From: Phycisphaerales bacterium
Lineage (GTDB): Bacteria; Planctomycetota; Phycisphaerae; Phycisphaerales; SM1A02
Direction: 5' to 3'
Length of the DNA stretch: 6,497 nucleotides
Assembly: GCA_003520025.1 (NCBI GenBank)
Contig: DOVP01000172.1
Location: 1 to 6,497, forward strand
Under the pieces are notes generated by a model. The model was not told the origin of the DNA and searched no databases. It saw only the letters and a list, made by a program, of their open reading frames with translations. Shown piece after piece: positions 1-5,593 of the stretch. The translations under genes were made by a program, and so were the position numbers. Position 1 is the stretch's first letter. Each line of letters opens with the position of its first letter.

Positions 1-114
<114 letters not shown>

Positions 115-148
115 TCAACTGGTTTGGGGGTGAATGGGGGAGCACCGC

Positions 149-154
149 ATTGTA
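149..154 (-). promoter_or_regulatory. Possible -10 box of the left mdh copy
   Basis: On the minus strand this reads TACAAT, the exact mirror of 361-366, 46 bp before the start codon of the left mdh copy. As on the right side, there is no convincing -35 box. It is reported because it is conserved in both arms. Confidence 0.25.
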
Positions 155-184
155 AAGGGGTCGGATACCGAGGTCTGACCCCTT
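155..184. repeat. REP-like palindrome, left copy
   Basis: The 8-bp perfect arms aaggggtc (155-162) and gacccctt (177-184) flank a 14-nt centre that can add a 2-bp pairing (164-165 with 174-175). The mirror-image copy lies at 331-360. From memory, ggggtc/gacccc palindromes of this kind are often seen in bacterial REP or MITE-like elements near IS200/RAYT-type transposases. No transposase is present here, so that link is inference. Confidence 0.55.
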
Positions 185-218
185 GCACATCCAAACTTCA
201 TATTGGTATTCGGCTTCC

Positions 219-245
219 GGGGGCCGAGGCCCCGGTATCCGACTC
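219..245. repeat. Degenerate third REP-like module
   Basis: The stretch ending in cggtatccgactcc (232-245) closely matches cggtatccgacccc of the right-hand palindrome (345-358) and has the same orientation. Its 5' part (ggggccgagg) resembles the start of that module with small changes. It also forms its own short hairpin, ccgggg (217-222) with ccccgg (230-235). I read it as a diverged copy of the same element inside the central loop of the large palindrome. Confidence 0.4.
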
Positions 246-247
246 CA

Positions 248-306
248 TTCGGCTCCATGCAACAGGCCCCTTGCCGTTGGCAAGGGGCCTGTTGCATGGT
301 GCCGAA
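248..306. repeat. Strong hairpin, perfect 21-bp stem with 3-nt loop
   Basis: Arms 255-275 and 279-299 are perfectly complementary around the loop gtt (276-278). After one T/T mismatch (254/300) the pairing continues for six more pairs (248-253 with 301-306), giving 27 pairs in a 28-step stem. There is no T-tract on either side, so it is not a typical intrinsic terminator. Its arms carry ccccttgc and gcaagggg, 8-mers shared with the flanking REP-like palindromes, which suggests a common origin. Confidence 0.8.
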
Positions 307-514
307 GGTCAATTTGAAGTTTGGATGTGCAAGGGGTCAGACCTCGGTATCCGACCCCTTTACAATGCGGTGCTCCCCCATTCACCCCCTAACCAGTCGA
401 GACCCCAACACCATGCGTCGAGCCAAGATCAGCATCATCGGAGCCGGAAACGTCGGTGCATCCTGCGCTATGTGGGCGGCCGCCAAGGAGCTTGGCGACA
501 TCGTGCTTGTAGAC
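301..514. repeat. Right arm of long imperfect inverted repeat
   Basis: This is the partner of 1-214. It contains the upstream region and first 34 codons of the complete mdh. The outer boundary at 514 is set only by the window's left edge, so homology may extend further into mdh. The two arms are separated by an 86-nt loop (215-300) that contains further, smaller palindromes. Confidence 0.95.
361..366 (+). promoter_or_regulatory. Possible -10 box of mdh
   Basis: TACAAT matches the sigma-70 -10 consensus at five of six positions and lies 46 bp before the mdh ATG, directly at the edge of the REP-like palindrome 331-360. The region where a -35 box should lie falls inside that palindrome and has no good match to TTGACA. 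The mirror hexamer is conserved at 149-154 in front of the left mdh copy. Confidence 0.3.
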
Positions 515-1363
515 ATCCCTGACAAGGTCGGTGTCGCGCAGGGCAAAGCGATTGATCTCGCATGCTGCGGACCCACCGAACGCTTCGATGCCTCGATCAT
601 CGGGACGAGCGATTACGCAGATGTCGCCAAAAGCGATGTCATTATCGTCACCGCCGGCATCCCGCGAAAGCCGGGTATGAGCCGCGATGATCTGATCGCC
701 ACCAACGTCAAGATCGTTCGCAGCGTAAGCGAACAAATCGCCGCCAATGCGCCCGACGCCGTGGTCATCCTCGTGAGCAACCCGCTCGATGCCATGGTCT
801 ACACCGCTTGGAAGACCACCGGCTTCCCCACAAATCGCATCGTCGGACAAGCCGGCTGCCTCGACGTCGCCCGCTTCCGCACCTTCATTGCCGGCAAGAT
901 TGGCTGCAGCGTTGAAGACGTTTCAGCACTGCTGCTCGGTGGTCATGGCGATGACATGGTTCCGCTGGCCAGTTACACAAGTGTCCATGGCATCCCGGTG
1001 AGCCAACTCCTTTCGGCCGATGAAATCACTGCCTGCGTCGAGCGAGCAAAGATGGGTGGCGGCGAGGTCGTGAAACTCATGGGCACCAGTGCCTACTACG
1101 CCCCAGCCAGTGGCAGCATCCTGATGGCCGAGGCGATCATCAAGGACAAGAAACGCATCCTGCCCTGCGCCGCGTACTGCGACAGCGAGTACGGCGTCGG
1201 CGGCTACTTCGTCGGCGTCCCAGCCGTCCTTGGCAGTAGTGGCGTGGAGAAGGTCATTGAAATCGACCTCAATGCAGAAGAGAAGGCCCTTATGGATGAA
1301 TCTGTCAGCCACGTCAAGGACCTTGTTGGCACGGTGCGTGAGACATTTCCGGATTTGGCTTGA
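413..1363 (+). CDS. mdh: Malate dehydrogenase, NAD-dependent (LDH-like type)
   Basis: This 316-aa cytoplasmic enzyme oxidises malate to oxaloacetate with NAD in the TCA cycle. The N-terminal Rossmann fold shows GAGNVG (residues 10-15) and Asp34 after the second strand, which fits NAD rather than NADP. The mobile loop IPRKPGMSRDDL contains Arg85, the residue that marks malate rather than lactate dehydrogenases (Gln in LDH), and Arg91. Asp151 and Arg154 lie in CLDVARFR, and the catalytic His178 lies in GGHGDDMV. Length is normal for the family. The frame is open upstream to 203, but ATG 413 gives the family's usual N-terminus, and the upstream part is palindromic repeat, so 413 is chosen. No Shine-Dalgarno site is seen. 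The first 34 codons are duplicated in inverted orientation at 1-102. The next gene starts 139 bp downstream on the same strand. Confidence 0.96.
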   Translation: MRRAKISIIGAGNVGASCAMWAAAKELGDIVLVDIPDKVGVAQGKAIDLACCGPTERFDASIIGTSDYADVAKSDVIIVTAGIPRKPGMSRDDLIATNVKIVRSVSEQIAANAPDAVVILVSNPLDAMVYTAWKTTGFPTNRIVGQAGCLDVARFRTFIAGKIGCSVEDVSALLLGGHGDDMVPLASYTSVHGIPVSQLLSADEITACVERAKMGGGEVVKLMGTSAYYAPASGSILMAEAIIKDKKRILPCAAYCDSEYGVGGYFVGVPAVLGSSGVEKVIEIDLNAEEKALMDESVSHVKDLVGTVRETFPDLA

Positions 1364-1383
1364 TCAGGGCTCGCCACGCGATG

Positions 1384-1404
1384 GATCCGGCTCGATGCCG
1401 GATC
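1384..1404 (+). terminator. Hairpin after mdh, possible weak terminator
   Basis: The perfect 8-bp stem gatccggc (1384-1391) / gccggatc (1397-1404) has a 5-nt loop and begins 21 bp after the mdh stop. No T-tract follows, so intrinsic termination is uncertain. It may be an attenuating or mRNA-stabilising structure. Confidence 0.35.
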
Positions 1405-1502
1405 GGTGACGCTGCCGATTGGGGTGTAGAGAATCGGGTACCAGAGCCCGGCCCCGGAACCTGACTGCTTTTCTTGCCGCCCCATCGCCGCACTAAGCCG
1501 AT

Positions 1503-2306
1503 ATGCAGCCGATGGACGAACCAAACACATCCGATTCACCGCTTCCGTTTGACGACGTCAGAGGCGGCCGGCCTCCATCTGCCTATGACCTCTTCATCTC
1601 CGCCGCAGCTGTGGTCGCGATCGGTGTGCTGATCTGGGCGTGGACGCTCGATCGAGGCAACGAAATCAAACATCTGCTGATGATCTTCGACTGGGCGTTC
1701 TGTGTGTTGTTCTTCGTGGATTTCCTACACAACCTCTTCACGGCCAAACGGAAACTGCGGTACCTGTACACGTGGGGGCCATTCGACCTCATTTCATCGA
1801 TCCCTGTGATCGGTCCATTTAGACTGGCCCGCCTTGGCGCACTCTTCCGCATACTCCGCATCTTCAGGTCCGTCCGCATCCTCTCCCAGGTCTATATGCG
1901 AGACAAGGCGGCCAGCCTAGTCGCGGTCCTGATGATCGCCGGAATCGGCACGATCATCGGCGTCAGTGTGGCGGTGCTGCATGTGGAAAAATCTACCCCC
2001 GGCGCCTCGATTCTGACCGGTGAAGATGCCGCTTGGTGGAGCGTCGTCACGGTCTCGACGGTCGGCTACGGTGACATCGTCCCCATCACGCCGGTCGGAC
2101 GCGTGCTCACCGTCGTGCTCATGGTCGTCGGCATCGGTCTCTTTGCGACCTTCGCAGGCGCCATCGCCAACATCTTCATGCGACAGGTTCAAAAAACAAC
2201 CAATGTTGACTCGCTTGAAGATCGGCTTGTCCGAATGGAACGACATCAACATGATTTGTACGCGGCAGTCCGAAAGCACATCGCCAAACAGAACCCAGAT
2301 GACTGA
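1503..2306 (+). CDS. Kv-like voltage-gated potassium channel, six transmembrane segments
   Basis: This 267-aa inner-membrane ion channel subunit is expected to act as a tetramer passing K+. Predicted segments are S1 28-49, S2 57-79, S3 87-103, S4 104-127, S5 136-160 and S6 200-226. The pore helix and selectivity filter lie in between, with TVGYGD at 186-191. S4 carries Arg107, 110, 116, 119, 122 and 125, every third position apart from Ala113, the pattern of a functional voltage sensor. After S6 comes a short charged tail (about 235-262) that looks helical and could be an assembly coiled coil. There is no ligand-binding (cNMP or RCK) domain. ATG 1503 is used; ATG 1512 is an equally possible start, and neither has a Shine-Dalgarno site. 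The stop codon directly abuts that of convergent gapA. Physiological role is unknown: membrane potential or osmotic control are guesses. Confidence 0.9.
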   Translation: MQPMDEPNTSDSPLPFDDVRGGRPPSAYDLFISAAAVVAIGVLIWAWTLDRGNEIKHLLMIFDWAFCVLFFVDFLHNLFTAKRKLRYLYTWGPFDLISSIPVIGPFRLARLGALFRILRIFRSVRILSQVYMRDKAASLVAVLMIAGIGTIIGVSVAVLHVEKSTPGASILTGEDAAWWSVVTVSTVGYGDIVPITPVGRVLTVVLMVVGIGLFATFAGAIANIFMRQVQKTTNVDSLEDRLVRMERHQHDLYAAVRKHIAKQNPDD

Positions 2307-3323
2307 TCAGTTGTCCTTGCTCGACATCATCTCAAGCATATCGACGCACCGCGTAGCGTATCCCGCTTCGTTGTCATACCAACTGACCACCTTGAAGAAA
2401 CGATCGTTGAGTTCCATGCCTGCGCCTGCATCGAAAATGCTGCTGTGTGTATCACCAATGAAGTCGCTGCTGACCAGTGGATCTTCCGTGTAGCACAGAA
2501 CCCCCTTCATGGGGCCGTCTGCGGCAGCCTTCATGGCGGCGTTGATGTCGGCTAGGCTCGTAGCCTGCTCGGTTCGGAACGTCAGATCAACGCATGACAC
2601 ATCAGCCGTCGGCACGCGCATCGCCATGCCGGTGAGTTTGCCCTTAACAGCGGGCAGGCAGAGCGCCACGGCTTTGGCGGCGCCGGTGCTGGCCGGAATG
2701 ATGTTCATGTAGGCGTTGCGTCCGCCACGCATGTCCTTCTTGCTCGGGCCATCCTGCGTGGGCTGCGTTGCGGTGGCGGCGTGGATGGTGGTCATCAGAC
2801 CTTCCTCAAGGCCGAACGCGTCAAGAATGACCTTGGTGATCGGGGCGAGGCAGTTGGTCGTGCAGGAGGCATTCGAAAGAATCGTGTGCTTCGCTGGGTC
2901 GTAGCCGCTGCAGTTGACTTTGTGCACGAAGGTCGGAATCTCACCTGGCGACTTGGTTGGCGCCGAGAGCAGCACTCGCTTAGCACCTGCTTCGAGATGC
3001 TTGCTCGCACCATCGAGGTCCATGAAAAAGCCTGTCGATTCCAGCACGTAGTCCACTCCAAGATCACCCCAGCCTAGATTCGCTGGGTCGCGCTCGCTCA
3101 GACACTTTGTGCTGTGCGCATCGCATACGAGGCTTTCGCCGTCTGCGCGAACGCGGTGGTCGAACCGACCGTGCATCGTGTCGTACGAGACGAGGTAGGC
3201 AAGGTTGTCCGCCGGAACAAGATCATTGATGGCGACCACATCAAATGTCCCCCGCCGAACTGCCTCGCGGTAGACGAGCCGACCAATGCGTCCAAATCCG
3301 TTGATGCCGATGCGAATAGCCAT
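2307..3323 (-). CDS. gapA: Glyceraldehyde-3-phosphate dehydrogenase, type I
   Basis: This 338-aa cytoplasmic glycolytic enzyme converts glyceraldehyde-3-phosphate, NAD and phosphate to 1,3-bisphosphoglycerate. The NAD-binding motif NGFGRIGR lies at residues 8-15, and Asp34 (AIND) favours NAD. The catalytic Cys154 is in SNASCTTNC (150-158), and His181 is in TIHAATATQ. Length is normal. The usual DWRGGR motif reads DMRGGR (Met198 for Trp), a minor deviation. The start is supported by GGGAG (complement of 3333-3337) 9 nt before the ATG, one of the few clear ribosome binding sites in this window. It lies 68 bp downstream of the adenosyltransferase gene on the same strand, so co-transcription is possible, but a candidate promoter lies between them. 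It ends base to base against the convergent channel gene. Confidence 0.97.
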   Translation of the reverse strand: MAIRIGINGFGRIGRLVYREAVRRGTFDVVAINDLVPADNLAYLVSYDTMHGRFDHRVRADGESLVCDAHSTKCLSERDPANLGWGDLGVDYVLESTGFFMDLDGASKHLEAGAKRVLLSAPTKSPGEIPTFVHKVNCSGYDPAKHTILSNASCTTNCLAPITKVILDAFGLEEGLMTTIHAATATQPTQDGPSKKDMRGGRNAYMNIIPASTGAAKAVALCLPAVKGKLTGMAMRVPTADVSCVDLTFRTEQATSLADINAAMKAAADGPMKGVLCYTEDPLVSSDFIGDTHSSIFDAGAGMELNDRFFKVVSWYDNEAGYATRCVDMLEMMSSKDN

Positions 3324-3347
3324 TTGAATGAACTCCCAAGGAGTGAG

Positions 3348-3363
3348 GGGCCTGAAAAGGCCC
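3348..3363 (-). other. Short hairpin in front of gapA
   Basis: The 6-bp perfect stem 3348-3353 / 3358-3363 has a 4-nt loop (gaaa on the plus strand, tttc on the gapA strand). It lies between the adenosyltransferase stop and the gapA ribosome binding site. No T-tract follows on the minus strand. It may be a weak leader structure; function is unknown. Confidence 0.3.
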
Positions 3364-3365
3364 GC

Positions 3366-3395
3366 ATTCTAGTGAAACATGGACAGCCCGGTCAG
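3366..3395 (-). promoter_or_regulatory. Candidate gapA promoter
   Basis: On the minus strand, TAGAAT (complement of 3366-3371) is a fair -10 box, and CTGACC (complement of 3390-3395) matches four of six -35 positions, with an 18-bp spacer. Transcription would start near 3359, giving a leader of about 35 nt with the gapA ribosome binding site. The -35 box overlaps the stop codon of the upstream gene. This is a pattern match only. Confidence 0.35.
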
Positions 3396-3946
3396 GAATC
3401 AGACCACGGCTCATCCGCCACGCCGGCGAGCCGATTCGCCGCCCGGGCCATGGCGAAGAGCAGATCGCTGCATCGGTTGATCCACTGCTTCGCAGGCTCC
3501 GAAACGCCACCCGGCTCAACGGCGGCCAGCGTCACCATCGCCCGCTCGCACCGCCTCGCCGCATCGCGGGCCAGATGCAGCCGGGCGGCACATTCGCAGC
3601 CGCCAGGCAACACAAATGACCGCTGCTCGGCATTGGTCCCATCGATGGCATCAATATGCGCTTCGATCTCGACGACATCGCCGCCAGCCACTCGTTGTAC
3701 TTTCGCATCAGATCCCGCACTGACCGGCGTCGCCAGATCCGCCCCAAGCCGAAACACCATCTGCTGCAAGTCCGCGAGCACTGCCCGCAAACCAGCGTCC
3801 TCGCACACCACCGCCGCGAAACCCAGAGAGACGTTGAACCCATCAGCCTCCCCATAGGCCACAACCCGTGGATGATCCTTAGCGACTCGCCCGCCTCCAA
3901 ACAGGTCTGTCGTTCCATCGTCACCGGTACGGGTGTACAACTGCAT
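3392..3946 (-). CDS. Cob(I)alamin adenosyltransferase, PduO type
   Basis: This 184-aa cytoplasmic enzyme transfers the adenosyl group of ATP to cob(I)alamin to make coenzyme B12 (ATR family, as in PduO and human MMAB). The ATP-binding N-terminal motif YTRTGDDGTTDLFGG covers residues 4-18. The AYG..D motif follows at 30-35, with Asp35 at the expected position. The second signature, FVLPGG, precedes an Arg-rich helix (ARDAARRCERA), and NRCSDLLFAMAR closes the helical bundle. The common DELNS motif reads DGFNV here, so the Glu and Leu beside Asp35 are lost. Length is normal. ATG 3946 yields the family N-terminus, with no Shine-Dalgarno site. No other B12 gene is nearby, so the source of cobalamin and the user enzyme cannot be told from this window. 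Confidence 0.92.
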   Translation of the reverse strand: MQLYTRTGDDGTTDLFGGGRVAKDHPRVVAYGEADGFNVSLGFAAVVCEDAGLRAVLADLQQMVFRLGADLATPVSAGSDAKVQRVAGGDVVEIEAHIDAIDGTNAEQRSFVLPGGCECAARLHLARDAARRCERAMVTLAAVEPGGVSEPAKQWINRCSDLLFAMARAANRLAGVADEPWSDS

Positions 3947-4058
3947 CGAGGCAGGATACGTCCCCTACCTTTCCTCATGCGACACCAGTCACTTTGTGCT
4001 GTTGAGGAAGGGTTGCACATTCAGAATTTGGGGAGTCGTTGCAGTAGAAGGAGGCACA

Positions 4059-4148
4059 GTGACCCGGCTGGTGGCCTATCTATTTGTTACACAAGCACTT
4101 CTGGGGAATTTGCCGCCACAAACCCTTGCCGCTCAACAAGATCCATGA
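4059..4148 (+). CDS. Possible 29-aa leader peptide upstream of the sigma factor
   Basis: A GTG at 4059 opens 29 codons ending at TGA 4146-4148. It is preceded by AAGGAGG (4048-4054), a full match to the anti-Shine-Dalgarno sequence, but with a short 4-nt spacer. The predicted peptide begins MTRLVAYLFVTQALLG, a basic start followed by a hydrophobic stretch like a short signal peptide or membrane anchor, and ends in a polar tail, AAQQDP. The same frame is open from 3933, but that longer version overlaps the start of the divergent adenosyltransferase gene. The sigma factor starts 27 bp downstream. It could be a leader peptide, a small membrane protein, or chance. The ribosome binding site is the main support, in a window where such sites are rare. 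Confidence 0.35.
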   Translation: MTRLVAYLFVTQALLGNLPPQTLAAQQDP

Positions 4149-4175
4149 TTAACAGGATCGTTATGGTGCCCAGAC

Positions 4176-4874
4176 ATGAGTGAGCCAAAACGTGAACACT
4201 TCCCACCCACTCTGAACACCTGGATCGGCGTGCAAATGGGGGACGGAACGATGGGCCGCGGCGCCATCAACCGCCACGTGATGGAGGCCTACGAGGAGCC
4301 GCTTCGCATCTACTTCATGGGGTCGAGTTGGCGCTCGCTTGGTGAGCCACATGACATCATCAACGGCTTCCTCGCTGATCGCCTCGATCGCGAGGAGTTT
4401 TTCGCCAAGTGGCAGGCCAGCGGCAAGCGGCTGCGGCACTGGCTGATCAACGCGCTGCACTTCTATCTGAAGGAGTTGTGGCGACGGGAGAAGCGACATG
4501 ATGCGGCCCGACTTGATGGCGCAGGCGATGACAATGAAGAACGGGGTATAGATGATCCCGGCGTCCTTGACTGTGAGGTCGACCGCGCCTGGGCGCGAGC
4601 GTTGGTGGCGGCTGCATGCCGCGACGCGCAGGCGTCTTGTCGCGCCGACAATCTGGACGAACACTGGCAGTTGTTCATGCGGCATCATCTTGATGGCCTG
4701 CCTTATCGTGACTGCGCGGCGGAATTTGATGTCGATCCCAAACGATGCGCCGTGATGGCACGAACCGCCGCCAATCGCTTCCGCGAGGCCTTGCAGCAGC
4801 GATTGAAACAGGATGGTGTGGGTGCCGAAGAGATCGACGAAGAATTGATGAAGTTGCAGGAGGCCATCTCATGA
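4176..4874 (+). CDS. ECF-like RNA polymerase sigma factor, planctomycete type
   Basis: This 232-aa protein is expected to direct RNA polymerase to a set of alternative promoters. A sigma-2-like domain spans about residues 28-108, including NRHVMEAYEEPLRIYF, GEPHDIINGFLADRL and SGKRLRHWLINALHFYLKEL. A variable acidic linker (about 112-135) follows. The sigma-4-like domain covers 136-212, with a helix-turn-helix at about 174-203 (GLPYRDCAAEFDVDPKRC...ARTAANRFREAL). An acidic helical tail completes the protein. I recognise this arrangement as a sigma-70/ECF family frequent in Planctomycetota; that is recall, not a search. No Shine-Dalgarno site precedes ATG 4176. It overlaps the next gene by four bases (ATGA), so both are probably made from one mRNA. 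The signal and target promoters are unknown. No anti-sigma factor with a membrane segment is adjacent. Confidence 0.85.
   Translation: MSEPKREHFPPTLNTWIGVQMGDGTMGRGAINRHVMEAYEEPLRIYFMGSSWRSLGEPHDIINGFLADRLDREEFFAKWQASGKRLRHWLINALHFYLKELWRREKRHDAARLDGAGDDNEERGIDDPGVLDCEVDRAWARALVAAACRDAQASCRADNLDEHWQLFMRHHLDGLPYRDCAAEFDVDPKRCAVMARTAANRFREALQQRLKQDGVGAEEIDEELMKLQEAIS
4858..4863 (+). promoter_or_regulatory. Strong ribosome binding site for the sigma-partner gene
   Basis: AGGAGG ends 7 nt before ATG 4871 and lies inside the last codons of the sigma factor gene. It fixes the start of the downstream gene, whose frame is open further upstream, and supports independent or coupled translation. Confidence 0.75.
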
Positions 4875-5338
4875 GCGATGACCAGCGAACCATCGATACT
4901 GGTGGTGGCGATGACCCGGCCTTTCGAACACTCCTGGAACTTGGCCGTGTACAAGACACGCGGCCAACAAGCACATTGCGTTGTCGACTCGTCGCAGCCG
5001 GTGGCACCAAGTGGCTTGCCAAAGCGATCTCTGTGGACTTCGACGGCAATCCTGTAGACACCAAGGTGATGCTGTGTTCAAAGAACGGCGACATCGACAT
5101 CATTCGCGCTCAATACCAACTCGCCAAACAATGCTTCCATAAAGCCGATGACGAGGATGCACGAATGCGAGGCCTGTTGTGGTACTTGCTGTTGATGGCG
5201 GCAGCCGCCGAGCATCACGACGTCAGGCTCTCCAGCCAGCCGGTCGAAACCGTGGCGGGTGCCCTGCTCGAGGTCGCCCCGGACCTTCCCGACCCGTGGG
5301 GCGATCTCGCCGCCCGTGGTGCCATGGCGATGGGCTGA
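4871..5338 (+). CDS. Unknown 155-aa protein translationally coupled to the sigma factor
   Basis: I do not recognise this family. The ATG at 4871 overlaps the sigma factor stop (ATGA, 4871-4874) and has a strong AGGAGG site 7 nt upstream. The frame is open from 4745, but that part only shadows the sigma gene. The protein has an acidic, polar N-terminus (1-30), a basic and probably beta-rich stretch (about 35-70, including STLRCRLVAAGGTKWLA), then helical sequence with a hydrophobic run GLLWYLLLMAAAA (101-113) after a charged helix. It ends in an acidic-to-neutral tail. There is no signal peptide. The hydrophobic run is short and flanked by His and Asp, so a buried or amphipathic helix is likelier than a membrane span. 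No zinc-finger anti-sigma motif (HxxxCxxC) is seen. Tight coupling suggests it works with the sigma factor, perhaps as a regulator; this is inference from context. Confidence 0.75.
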   Translation: MSDDQRTIDTGGGDDPAFRTLLELGRVQDTRPTSTLRCRLVAAGGTKWLAKAISVDFDGNPVDTKVMLCSKNGDIDIIRAQYQLAKQCFHKADDEDARMRGLLWYLLLMAAAAEHHDVRLSSQPVETVAGALLEVAPDLPDPWGDLAARGAMAMG

Positions 5339-5351
5339 TTCGACCAACACA

Positions 5352-5389
5352 CCACCCCGACGCGCCAAGGAGCGAACGCGTCGGGGTGG
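5352..5389. terminator. GC-rich terminator-like hairpin between convergent genes
   Basis: The perfect 13-bp stem 5352-5364 / 5377-5389 has a 12-nt loop and starts 14 bp after the stop of the 155-aa protein. No T-tract follows on either strand; on the plus strand a run of G follows. It may stop or stabilise transcripts of the sigma-factor unit. It lies about 200 bp past the atpG stop and could serve that side too. In the rest of the intergenic stretch (5390-5593) I see nothing beyond weak short stems. Confidence 0.55.
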
Positions 5390-5593
5390 GGGGGTCGTGA
5401 GACCCGCGCGTGCAGTGGTCGCAGGAGCGTTCGCAACCAACCGTGCCTGGCTGCCCAGTGCCTGACACGATTGAGAGAGCAAATGCAACCGCCGCCATGC
5501 GCGAGCAATCCACGAAAAATAATCGCCCGCCAGCTATTTGAGACAGTTTCCACAGCACAGGCAGAGGGGTCGGCCAGTGACCGCTTCCGGGGG

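Noticed and set aside
255..299. Hairpin 255-299 as an intrinsic terminator
   Set aside because: There is no T-tract on either strand and no gene ends here; both neighbours start, pointing away from it.
203..412. N-terminal extension of mdh from ATG 203
   Set aside because: The added 70 residues translate the REP-like palindromes and have no place in the family; ATG 413 gives the normal MDH N-terminus, which is also conserved in the inverted copy.
3114..3857. 247-codon open frame on the plus strand
   Set aside because: It lies antisense across gapA and the adenosyltransferase, both clear by family motifs; the translation is low-complexity (Ser/Ala/Arg-rich) and is a GC-driven shadow.
3532..4020. 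162-codon minus-strand frame overlapping the adenosyltransferase
   Set aside because: It is the same strand in another frame, with no family features, whereas the 3392-3946 frame carries all PduO-type motifs.
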